This document shows positions 1 to 7,223 of a stretch of 64,000 nucleotides of DNA, piece by piece. The translations under genes were made by a program, and so were the position numbers. The stretch spans positions 3,615,001 to 3,679,000 of the forward strand of contig NZ_CP084622.1 in the NCBI RefSeq assembly GCF_020422885.1. Reading direction: 5' to 3'. Origin of the DNA: Mesobacillus sp. S13 (GTDB lineage Bacteria; Bacillota; Bacilli; Bacillales; Cytobacillaceae). A model generated the notes under the pieces. It did no database searches and was not told where the DNA came from. It saw nothing but the letters and a program-made list of their open reading frames with translations. The first letter of the stretch is position 1, and each line of letters opens with the position of its first letter.

Positions 1-283
1 ACTCTGTTTGTCCGATAGAGCCTTGCTATCGGACACTTTCACTGTTCTCCGCACTCTGTTTGTCCCATAGAGCCTTGCTATCGGACACTTTCATTGTTCT
101 TCGCACTCTGTTTGTCCGATAGAACCTTGCTATCGGACACTTTCACTGTTATCCGCACTCTGTTTGTCCGATAGAACCTTGCTATCGGACACTTTTACTG
201 TTATCCGCACTCTGTTTGTCCGATAGAGCCTTCCTATCGGACACTTTCATTGTTCTTCGCACTCTCTTTGTCCGATAGGAATG
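1..283. repeat. 52-bp hairpin tandem array A1
   Basis: Complete units start at 1, 53, 105, 157 and 209, and a decayed unit starts at 261. The left edge of the window cuts the array, so it may be longer. Each unit holds a perfect inverted repeat, GTCCGATAG and CTATCGGAC separated by 7 nt, followed by about 27 nt of linker. Units differ by only a few substitutions (for example GTCCC for GTCCG at 64). There is no convincing reading frame. The array lies just past the tpx terminator, outside the tpx transcript. Confidence 0.95.
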
Positions 284-297
284 ATCCTCAAAGTAAA

Positions 298-325
298 ACA
301 AGCCGCAGTATTTTCTGCGGCTTGT
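298..325 (-). terminator. tpx terminator
   Basis: ACAAGCCGCAG pairs with CTGCGGCTTGT across a short T-rich loop, 15 bp past the tpx stop. On the minus strand a T-rich stretch follows. Confidence 0.85.
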
Positions 326-339
326 TCTCTAAGTTGTGT

Positions 340-840
340 TTAGTTCGCTTGCTTTGCAGCTTCGATTGCTGCTTCGTAGTTAGGGTGGTCTGTTGCTTCG
401 CTTACATACTCAACGTATGTGACTTTGTCGTTTGAGTCAACAACAAATACTGCGCGAGCTAGCAGGCGAAGTTCTTTGATTGCTACTCCGTAAGCTTCTC
501 CGAAAGAAAGCTCGCGGTGGTCTGATAGTGTTTGGACTTTATCGATTCCAGCAGCTCCACACCAGCGCTTTTGCGCGAAAGGAAGGTCCACGCTGACTGT
601 CAGGATTTTCACGTTGCCAAGGTTGGCAGTTTCTTCATTGAAACGGCGAGTCTGTGCATCACAAACTCCTGTGTCTAGTGAAGGAACAACGCTGATTAAA
701 CGTACTTGTCCTTTTGAATCTTGAAGAGTTACTTCAGAAAGATCGTTTGCAAGCACTTTGAAATCTGGTGCCTGGTCTCCTACCTTTACTTCATTTCCTA
801 GCAATGTAACTGGGTTCCCCTTAAATGTAACAGATGCCAT
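340..840 (-). CDS. tpx: Thiol peroxidase Tpx
   Basis: This is an atypical 2-Cys peroxiredoxin that reduces hydroperoxides in the cytoplasm, recycled by thioredoxin. The 166-residue length is the family norm. The peroxidatic cysteine is C60 in the motif [14 protein letters not shown], and the resolving cysteine is C94 in KRWCGAAG; both are intact. The start is the ATG at 840, preceded by AAGGAGGATGAGCAGGT, an excellent ribosome binding site. A TATAAT-like -10 lies around 863-868 on the minus strand. It appears to be a single-gene unit with its own terminator. The downstream repeat array A1 is separate from it. Confidence 0.97.
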   Translation of the reverse strand: MASVTFKGNPVTLLGNEVKVGDQAPDFKVLANDLSEVTLQDSKGQVRLISVVPSLDTGVCDAQTRRFNEETANLGNVKILTVSVDLPFAQKRWCGAAGIDKVQTLSDHRELSFGEAYGVAIKELRLLARAVFVVDSNDKVTYVEYVSEATDHPNYEAAIEAAKQAN

Positions 841-997
841 ACCTGCTCATCCTCCTTGTCCATTATATGTACAGTGTTAATATATCTTTTAAAGAATTTT
901 TTTGCAATTATTTTAAAACAAAGTCCATAATTGCATCGACCCTGCCAGTCTCTGACACAAGCAAACTGCCTCTTCAAGGTGAAAAGGCAGCATCGTC

Positions 998-1504
998 CTA
1001 AATATCAAGATCCGTCTTCGGTCCATTATAGTCATTTTGCTTTTGATCCTTGTTCTGGCTGCTATCCTGGCTGTTCTGATCCTTCTTAGACAACATTTGC
1101 TGGATTTTTTCCACTGCCTGAGGGGCAAGGTCTAGAATCTTCTCATACAAATGTGTATTTTCATCAAGATGAAGCATTTTTACACCCTTGGAGTTGACAA
1201 TCAAGAAAGCAATTGGGGTGATTGACACGCCGCCCCCGCTACCTCCTCCGAATGGGTGCTGCGCTCCTCCGGATTGTCCACCAGACCCACCTGAGCCACC
1301 TGAACCTCCGGAACCTCCCTTCGAGCTTTCCAACACGAACTCACTTCCACCAGCTGCGAAACCGAAACCCACCTTAGAAACTGTCAGGATTACACTTCCA
1401 TCCGGTGTTTCTACAGGGTCCCCAATGATTGTGTTGACATCAATCATTTCTTTCAAGCTTTCCATGGCAGTTGTCATTAATCCTTGAATTGGATGGTCGG
1501 ACAT
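998..1504 (-). CDS. ytfJ: Sporulation protein YtfJ (GerW family)
   Basis: 168 residues of the GerW/YtfJ family, which B. subtilis makes in the forespore and needs for normal germination. The N-terminal part (MSDHPIQGLMTTAMESLKEM, then the GDPVETPDGSVILTVSKVGFGFAAGGSEF region) is the conserved core. A flexible GGS repeat stretch at about residues 65-85 separates it from a second conserved segment (SITPIAFLIV). The last 30 residues are charged, rich in D, N, Q and K, and look disordered. The Gly-rich DNA makes a false proline-rich frame on the opposite strand. It sits 18 bp downstream of ytfI and is probably cotranscribed with it. Confidence 0.93.
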   Translation of the reverse strand: MSDHPIQGLMTTAMESLKEMIDVNTIIGDPVETPDGSVILTVSKVGFGFAAGGSEFVLESSKGGSGGSGGSGGSGGQSGGAQHPFGGGSGGGVSITPIAFLIVNSKGVKMLHLDENTHLYEKILDLAPQAVEKIQQMLSKKDQNSQDSSQNKDQKQNDYNGPKTDLDI

Positions 1505-1522
1505 TCCTGTTTCCTCCTTATT

Positions 1523-2221
1523 TTAGACAGAATTAGTATTTTCACCGGAAAGAGCGGATAATGGCTTTGATTTAAATTCGGGCCAGCCGCCTTTCCAATA
1601 TTTAACCAGCTTTATTCCTGCTAAAATAGCATGCCCGACTCTGACTTGTATCATACATTTAAAGCTAGTAATTGAGACGGTTTGCTGGAAGCTTGGTGTA
1701 ATCTTCATCACTGGCATATTTTTCATTTTCATATAGTTGCTTAATACCCCTATCAGTCCGCCTTTGACTGCCCAAAAGGCACCCGTTAAAACGGCTGTAG
1801 CCGCTGCATCCGATACACCCACCATCGTATGCCATTCTATATCCCTGATCGTCACCTTTTTTAAAAAATTCCGGATGATTTTATGGAATCCGGCAATATG
1901 GGTGATCAGCTGCTTGAAATCATGAAGGCTGCTGAGTAAATCATTTTTATCAACCTGAGTGGTTTTTTGTTGTTTCATATTTTCATCGGGCCCCGATTTA
2001 ATTTTTTGCTCGGCCACGATTGTAGGAGAATCATCATCGATTTTTATGACCGGTACTTCGATCTTGAACTTGATCAATCCGCCCCAAGCTTTAATTGTCA
2101 GTTTAAAATGATCATTATCATTGCCATGGAAATAATCTAAAAAAATCTTAACTTTAGTAAAAAGAATTATAAGTACAAGCACCGTGAGAAGCAGTATGGA
2201 AAGCAGCACCCATTTCATCAT
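1523..2221 (-). CDS. ytfI: DUF2953 protein YtfI
   Basis: About 232 residues with one N-terminal membrane helix (MMKWVLLSILLLTVLVLIILF), followed by a mixed alpha/beta soluble part and a second hydrophobic stretch near residues 140-160. It matches B. subtilis YtfI (DUF2953) by neighbourhood and sequence pattern; its biochemical role is unknown. I prefer the ATG at 2221, with AAAGG about 8 nt upstream; the in-frame GTG at 2227 is too close to that site. It is followed directly by ytfJ, which suggests a joint role in the spore. Confidence 0.85.
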   Translation of the reverse strand: MMKWVLLSILLLTVLVLIILFTKVKIFLDYFHGNDNDHFKLTIKAWGGLIKFKIEVPVIKIDDDSPTIVAEQKIKSGPDENMKQQKTTQVDKNDLLSSLHDFKQLITHIAGFHKIIRNFLKKVTIRDIEWHTMVGVSDAAATAVLTGAFWAVKGGLIGVLSNYMKMKNMPVMKITPSFQQTVSITSFKCMIQVRVGHAILAGIKLVKYWKGGWPEFKSKPLSALSGENTNSV

Positions 2222-2291
2222 CTCCACAACCTTTCAGCTTATTATTATCAACAAAAAGGCAAAAAAATAAACCTGCCGCAGCAGGTCCATT

Positions 2292-2972
2292 TTAACGTGG
2301 TTCATATATGACGGTTGTATCGGCGAACAGGTCATGCAGTCCCTGTTTCTTTTTTGTAAAAGCAACGACCACATACAAAACCATGATGGTCGCTGAAATG
2401 AAACGGCCAATCCATTCACGGAAAATAACAGTTCCCCAAGATAGCCCTTTGCCATCCAGCTCGACTACTTTCAAGCCAAAGACCATTTTTCCGAGCGTCT
2501 GACCGAGGAACTTTGTCATTAACACAAAATACAAATAGAAGACGACTGCAGTGGCAATGGCCACGGGTGAAAAAACACTGTCTTCGATCAACGATACATC
2601 CAGCGCCCGGAACACCGGATTGATGATCATCCGGTTGATGCTTCCGATTACCACCAAGTCAAGCAGATAGGCCCAAAAACGCGTCCAAAACCCGGCATAG
2701 AGACCGGAATATAAATGGTTCAAGGGTTCACTCTTTCCAGTTCCATAAACATCAGCTTCTGGATTGTCCTGACCTTTCGCTCGTACATAAGCGTCAGGGT
2801 CGAGCTCGCCCCGATCTTGTAACTTGCTAGTTTCAGACTGTTCTAATGGTGTGTCGGTTCCCATTTGAAGATCCGATCTGTTATCAGAGGTTGGGGAACT
2901 ATCCATGCTTTCGATTCCATTTTTTGCTTGAGAGGATTCATTTTCCCGATCTTTAAAATCATCCGAATTCAT
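2292..2972 (-). CDS. yteJ: RDD-domain membrane protein YteJ
   Basis: 226 residues. The first 90 are acidic, low-complexity and rich in D, E, S and Q. An RDD domain with about three membrane helices follows (FWAYLLDLVVIGSINRMII..., VAIATAVVFYLYFVLM, and a C-terminal helix ATIMVLYVVVAF). The motif LGQTLGKMVFGLKVV and the ending GLHDLFADTTVIY are typical of the RDD family. It starts 12 bp after sppA with a strong ribosome binding site (GAGGGGAAGAA), so the two form an operon. In B. subtilis YteJ has been linked to control of SppA; that role is carried over here by homology only. Confidence 0.9.
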   Translation of the reverse strand: MNSDDFKDRENESSQAKNGIESMDSSPTSDNRSDLQMGTDTPLEQSETSKLQDRGELDPDAYVRAKGQDNPEADVYGTGKSEPLNHLYSGLYAGFWTRFWAYLLDLVVIGSINRMIINPVFRALDVSLIEDSVFSPVAIATAVVFYLYFVLMTKFLGQTLGKMVFGLKVVELDGKGLSWGTVIFREWIGRFISATIMVLYVVVAFTKKKQGLHDLFADTTVIYEPR

Positions 2973-2984
2973 TTCTTCCCCTCC

Positions 2985-3995
2985 TTATTCCGCATATAAG
3001 TACATGAGGCGTGGTGAATTAGGCTGGGACAATATCTTCATTAATCCTGCCATTTCTGCGTCTTTCCCCATGATTTTTTGTGCGCTCATGCTGAAAAACG
3101 AACCAAAGCCCATGCTTTCTGTGTATTTGACGACAGTAGCGTCCCCAAGTTTTTGATCCTTCCTGACACTGTCGATGACATCCTCAAGGTAACCAAATCC
3201 ATCAATCAGTTTCAGCTGCTTTGCCTGACGTCCATCATAAATTCGGCCATCCGCAATTTCCTTGACACGTTCAACAGACAAACCGCGCCCTTCCGAAATG
3301 ACTTTAACAAAGCCCTCATAAGAGTTGTCAATCATTGATTGGAGGATTTGTCGTTCATCATCAGTCATCGGTCTTGATGGGCTCATGATATCCTTGTATG
3401 GCCCGCTTTTGATTGTCGTGAATTCAACTCCATACTTTTCCGCAAGGCCAGCATAGTTCACTCCCTGCATGATGACACCCAGCGACCCGGTAAGCGTCTC
3501 AGGGCTTGCAAAGATTTTATCCGCAGGGGCAGACACATAATAACCACCAGACGCGGCCATAGACCCCATTGACACATAAACCGGTTTTTTCGTTTCCTTT
3601 TGGATTTCCTTGATCTTGTCATGGATTTGCGCACTTTCCACGACGCCGCCACCTGGCGAGTTCACTTGAAGGATAATCGCCTTAACATCGTCACTTTCTT
3701 TTACATAATCAAGTTGCTCCATGAATGCTTGATGGTTATAGAGCGGACTTTCGAAAAATGATTCAGCATCTCCTGTATCCTGGATCACTCCATTGATAGA
3801 CAATACGGCTATTTTGCTCAGCATGTCACCTTCTTCGATAATTTCTTCCGCAAACATCTCTTCCGATACTGCAAACATATCTGTAAATGCATTTTCTGCG
3901 TCACTGAAAGCGAATGTCGACAGAAAATTAATAACTGTTGATGCAATGAATAATCCGACGGCTATTCCTAAAGCCGCCCACCTTTTACCATTCAT
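2985..3995 (-). CDS. sppA: Signal peptide peptidase SppA
   Basis: 336 residues, a membrane-anchored serine protease of family S49 that degrades leftover signal peptides and, in B. subtilis, protects against lantibiotics. An N-terminal anchor spans residues 5-30. The catalytic serine is S149 in SMAASGGYYVS and the general base is K201 in SGPYKDIMSP, which matches the B. subtilis S147/K199 dyad with a shift of two. Upstream the motif VNSPGGGV is intact. The start is the ATG at 3995 with AAGGGGGC upstream. It is the first gene of an operon with yteJ. Confidence 0.96.
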   Translation of the reverse strand: MNGKRWAALGIAVGLFIASTVINFLSTFAFSDAENAFTDMFAVSEEMFAEEIIEEGDMLSKIAVLSINGVIQDTGDAESFFESPLYNHQAFMEQLDYVKESDDVKAIILQVNSPGGGVVESAQIHDKIKEIQKETKKPVYVSMGSMAASGGYYVSAPADKIFASPETLTGSLGVIMQGVNYAGLAEKYGVEFTTIKSGPYKDIMSPSRPMTDDERQILQSMIDNSYEGFVKVISEGRGLSVERVKEIADGRIYDGRQAKQLKLIDGFGYLEDVIDSVRKDQKLGDATVVKYTESMGFGSFFSMSAQKIMGKDAEMAGLMKILSQPNSPRLMYLYAE

Positions 3996-4140
3996 CTTGA
4001 AGCCCCCTTATGAATTTCTCTTTACTTTCAAAACCTTATGAAAAAATGATAAACTGATGTCAATAACATTTATTTTAGCAAAAGTTTTTAAAAGTGGGTA
4101 AAAATATGGAAGAAAAAAGTAATGTTTGGAGGAATTGATA

Positions 4141-4941
4141 ATGCCAGATCGCCGCAATATTTATTTTCACCATACGCCAGACACAAGCATGCTGGAAAAA
4201 GTTGAACCCCTCTATAAACTGGCACAACAGTATAATTTCAATATCATAAATGATCACCGTAACGCTAATATCATCGTCAGCGTTGGGGATGACGGTACAT
4301 TCCTGCAGGCTGTCAGAAAAACAGGCTTCCGCGATGATTGCCTGTATGCCGGCATTTCGGTCACCGGTTCCTTGAATATGTACTGCGATTTCCATCTAGA
4401 AGATACAGATAAAATGATCGAAGCTATCACAAATTCACAAATCGAGGTCAGGCGCTACCCGACAATCGAGGTCACAATCGATGGAGATACAACATTTGGC
4501 TGCCTGAATGAGTTCAGCGTCCGTTCAGCGATCATCAAGGCTTTTGTAATGGATGTCTATATTGATGACAAGCATTTTGAAACCTTCCGTGGTGACGGCA
4601 TGATCGTAGCAACCCCTACAGGAAGCACAGCTTACAATAAATCGGTCAACGGCGCAGTGGTCGACCCGCTGCTTCCTTGCATGCAGGTGAGCGAGCTTGC
4701 TTCAGTGAACAATAATGACTTCCGTACGCTTGGCTCTTCATTCATCCTTAGCGGTGACCGGAAGCTTACCTTCAAGGTTGCCCAGGACGGCAATGATTAT
4801 CCAATCATGGGAATGGATAATGAAGCACTAAGCATCCAGCATGTCGAGAAATTCGACGTCAAGCTGAGCAATAAAATAATCAAGACAGTCAAACTTAAGG
4901 ACAACTCCTTCTGGGAAAAAGTGAAGAGGACATTCCTTTAA
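4141..4941 (+). CDS. ytdI: NAD kinase YtdI (PpnK-B type)
   Basis: 266 residues. It phosphorylates NAD to NADP in the cytoplasm. It closely follows B. subtilis YtdI: LNEFSVRSAIIKAFVMDV, the loop DGMIVATPTGSTAYNKSVNGAV and the C-terminal KLKDNSFWEKVKRTFL are all present. The start is the ATG at 4141 with GGAGGA 7 nt upstream; an in-frame TTG at 4126 overlaps that site and is unlikely. Oddity: the usual GGDGT motif reads GDDGT (codons GGG GAT GAC GGT ACA); the catalytic Asp is kept but the second Gly is replaced. It is divergent from sppA. Confidence 0.93.
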   Translation: MPDRRNIYFHHTPDTSMLEKVEPLYKLAQQYNFNIINDHRNANIIVSVGDDGTFLQAVRKTGFRDDCLYAGISVTGSLNMYCDFHLEDTDKMIEAITNSQIEVRRYPTIEVTIDGDTTFGCLNEFSVRSAIIKAFVMDVYIDDKHFETFRGDGMIVATPTGSTAYNKSVNGAVVDPLLPCMQVSELASVNNNDFRTLGSSFILSGDRKLTFKVAQDGNDYPIMGMDNEALSIQHVEKFDVKLSNKIIKTVKLKDNSFWEKVKRTFL

Positions 4942-4966
4942 AACGAAGGTTTTTAAGGCAAAAAAA

Positions 4967-4988
4967 AGCTCAGAGTGATCTCTGGGCT
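4967..4988 (+). terminator. ytdI terminator
   Basis: AGCTCAGAG pairs with CTCTGGGCT (one G-U pair) over a TGAT loop and is followed by TTTTT. A run of seven A on the other side could let it work in both directions. Confidence 0.75.
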
Positions 4989-5021
4989 TTTTGATATGGG
5001 ACTGGTTAACTATCAACAATA

Positions 5022-5227
5022 CTATTGATCAAGTTTACTAAGATTGATTCTTTTCTGCGCCTGCCAGGTATTGACCAAGCTAGGAATTCCTGCTAATAAA
5101 CTCACCATAAAGCTCTATATTACATATCTCCATTCACCTGTGAATATGGAGACCCAAGGAAAAATACAAGCTGTCCAACAAGTGCAAACCAAGTTGCAAT
5201 CCAAGCAAACCTTATATTTTCCTTCAT
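5022..5227 (-). pseudogene. Small membrane protein gene, probably frameshifted
   Basis: On the minus strand an ATG at 5227 with a good site (AAAGGGAGTGG) opens a 35-residue frame: MKENIRFAWIATWFALVGQL, then VFFLGSPYSQVNGDM and a stop at 5120. A second frame shifted by two bases starts at 5108 and runs to a stop at 5022: MVSLLAGIPSLVNTWQAQKR followed by INLSKLDQ. Each piece has one hydrophobic helix and together they look like one small two-helix membrane protein of about 65 residues, broken between about 5105 and 5125. I do not recognise the family. Alternatives are two tiny separate proteins or a sequencing error. Confidence 0.5.
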
Positions 5228-5310
5228 TTCACCACTCCCTTTCAGCTAACAAATCTGTTTTATAGAACCTAACTTGTTTTTACACATTTTTCCTATTTGT
5301 TCAAAAAGGA

Positions 5311-5335
5311 AGAGCCACGGAAATCCCGCAGCTCT
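5311..5335 (-). terminator. rarD terminator
   Basis: Ten paired bases (AGAGCTGCGG with CCGTGGCTCT on the minus strand, two G-U pairs) are followed by CCTTTTTG, just past the rarD stop. Confidence 0.75.
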
Positions 5336-5341
5336 CTTCTT

Positions 5342-6277
5342 TTACATAGGCAAACCTTTTTCTTTTTTCCACTTGACTGACAGTGCTGCGGCCATCTTTG
5401 TCCTTGATAAGGAATAGAGGATCAAAGCAGACCAGATAAAGGTAAAGGCCAGCAGATGGACTGCCGAGAATGTTTCGTGATAGACGAATACACCTAGGAT
5501 GAGTGTCAAAGTTGGTGCGATATATTGCAGTATTCCTAGTGTTGCCAATGGGATCCTTTGAGCACCTTTTGCGAAAAACAGCAAAGGAACCGCCGTTGCC
5601 GCTCCTGCACCAGCCAGCAGCAAGGTAGTCGATAATGAACCAGCAAACAGTGAGTTCGTCCCCTTAATCATAAGGTAGCCAATGTAGATCGCTGCAAGCG
5701 GCATGACGACCAGTGTTTCGAGCGCGAGGCCGACAGCAGAATCTACCTTGATCAATTTCTTTGCCAATCCATAAAGGCCAAATGAAATGGCGAGTGATAG
5801 TGCAATCCACGGGAATTGGCCATAAGAAACCGTCATCACCAACACACCGATAGCCGCCAGCGCAAATGATAGATATTGAAGTAAGGAAAGACGTTCCTTC
5901 AAGAAAATTATTCCCAGCAGTACGCTTACCAGCGGATTGATATAATAACCTAGGCTTGCTTGAATCATCTGATCTGTATTGACAGCCCAGATATACATGA
6001 ACCAGTTAATGCTGATTAGCATGGATGCCACAGAAAGGGCAGCTAATTGCTTTTTGTTCTGGGCCAGTCCGCGCAATGTCCCTGTGAAAAGTCCCCATTT
6101 CTTGTTAATGACTAAAATGCCAGCGATGAAGAAAAAAGACCAAAATACACGGTTTGCTAAAATTTCATCGGCATTTACATGATGCAATAGCTTCCAATAA
6201 ACAGGAAGGATACCCCATAATATATACGAAAAAGCTGCGTACAGTACTCCAGCTTGTTGTTCAGTCCTTTTATCCAT
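5342..6277 (-). CDS. rarD: RarD, EamA-superfamily transporter
   Basis: 311 residues with ten predicted membrane helices arranged as two EamA repeats of five. It belongs to the RarD branch of the drug/metabolite transporter superfamily; the N-terminal FSYILWGILPVYWKLL and the motif QASLGYYINPLVSVLLG are typical. The substrate is not known with confidence. The start is the ATG at 6277 with AGGAGG upstream. It is monocistronic with its own terminator. Repeat array A2 lies upstream, between it and the IscA-like gene. Confidence 0.92.
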   Translation of the reverse strand: MDKRTEQQAGVLYAAFSYILWGILPVYWKLLHHVNADEILANRVFWSFFFIAGILVINKKWGLFTGTLRGLAQNKKQLAALSVASMLISINWFMYIWAVNTDQMIQASLGYYINPLVSVLLGIIFLKERLSLLQYLSFALAAIGVLVMTVSYGQFPWIALSLAISFGLYGLAKKLIKVDSAVGLALETLVVMPLAAIYIGYLMIKGTNSLFAGSLSTTLLLAGAGAATAVPLLFFAKGAQRIPLATLGILQYIAPTLTLILGVFVYHETFSAVHLLAFTFIWSALILYSLSRTKMAAALSVKWKKEKGLPM

Positions 6278-6399
6278 CGGGACAGCCTCCTAATCTTTCT
6301 AGACTCGAAATAATATCCATTATAAAGGTGGAAGTTACAGACTGACAATCTTTTTTTACGACCAATAACAGACAAATTATGCAGATCTGGCTTTTACTC

Positions 6400-6735
6400 G
6401 TCCTCTGTTGCGACGATTGGGTAGCGCTTTTTTTCGGTCCTGCGTCTTTTTGTGTCTCCATAAGCGCGCTGGATGGCGCTTTCTTCTCGTCCGGCGCCTT
6501 TTGGTGTCCCCATAATCCCAATGGATGACGCATCTTTTTGATTCAGCGCCTTTTGGTGTCTCCATAAGGTGGATGGATGACGCTTTTTTCGGGCCCTCCG
6601 TCTCTTCGCGTCTCCATAAGCGCTATGGGTGGCGTTTTTTTCTGATCTACGCTTTTTGGTGTCTCCATAAGCACTATGGATTTCGCTTTCTTTCGACGCT
6701 GCGTCTTTTTACGCCTCCCTTTAGGCGATGGTTGT
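6400..6735. repeat. 52-bp tandem array A2
   Basis: The segment GTGTCTCCATAAG recurs, with small changes, at 6452, 6504, 6556, 6608, 6659 and 6711, so the spacings are 52, 52, 52, 51 and 52 bp. Units are more diverged than in A1. Each contains CTCCATAAG followed by a TGGATGGCGC-like segment and a run of T. Short inverted elements such as CCATA and TATGG are visible in some units only. It fills the space between the IscA-like gene's terminator and the rarD start. The frames that cross it are low-complexity repeats of Arg and Lys and are not believable proteins. Confidence 0.9.
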
Positions 6736-6766
6736 CACTTTTTTTGAATATGTAATGGTGCAAAAA

Positions 6767-6789
6767 AAATAACCCACCCAGGGTTATTT
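6767..6789 (-). terminator. Terminator of the IscA-like gene
   Basis: AAATAACCC pairs perfectly with GGGTTATTT over a 5-nt loop. The right arm contains the stop codon of the gene. A run of T follows on the minus strand. Confidence 0.9.
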
Positions 6790-7104
6790 CTCTTGTCGTG
6801 GTTTAAGTTTGAAGTTATAACCAAATGTCTCTTCAGCAGAGGAAATTTTATAGCCGAATCCTGGTTTGTAATCCAGGTATATTTTATTAGGCAGTGATTC
6901 CAGAGATTTTTTCGGCACGAAGAAGTGAATGCCGCTTTCTGTGATGACTTCATCTTCAGGCTGCTTCTCTTCTACTTGCAGCTGGATGTCTGTTGCGATC
7001 GAACATGTCCCAACAAATTCTGCCAGAATTCTGATTCCTTCACTTTCGCCGAATTGAACCTTACTTAGCTCTTCCAATGCAGCGTCCCTTATTTCGATTT
7101 CCAT
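6784..7104 (-). CDS. IscA/HesB-fold iron-sulfur biogenesis-like protein
   Basis: 106 residues with the A-type (HesB/YadR/YfhF) carrier fold: an N-terminal IEIRDAALEELSKV helix, then a beta-rich core. Of the three cysteines used by true A-type carriers, only one is present (EFVGTCSIATD); the C-terminal CGC-type pair is absent and the protein ends in FGYNFKLKPRQEK. It is therefore probably not a classical Fe-S carrier, and may have a regulatory or structural role. The start is the ATG at 7104 with GAAAGGGTGATC upstream. Confidence 0.8.
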   Translation of the reverse strand: MEIEIRDAALEELSKVQFGESEGIRILAEFVGTCSIATDIQLQVEEKQPEDEVITESGIHFFVPKKSLESLPNKIYLDYKPGFGYKISSAEETFGYNFKLKPRQEK

Positions 7105-7182
7105 AGATGATCACCCTTTCTATTTTAAAATATACCCAAGTTTTCTTCTTCAACGCATTCTTTGATTTTCGCATAATTAAAA

Positions 7183-7214
7183 ACAAAAGGCAGACACAAT
7201 GGCCTGCCTTTTGT
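7183..7214 (-). terminator. mbcS terminator
   Basis: ACAAAAGGCAG pairs with CTGCCTTTTGT, ending about 10 bp past the mbcS stop. Confidence 0.88.
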
Positions 7215-7223
7215 TTTTACTAT

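Noticed and set aside
1188..1487. Proline-rich frame opposite ytfJ
   Set aside because: It is the antisense of the Gly-Ser repeat of YtfJ and of its coding frame; no ribosome binding site.
5044..5265. 73-codon frame on the plus strand after ytdI
   Set aside because: Antisense to the better supported small membrane protein remnant; no ribosome binding site or recognisable sequence.
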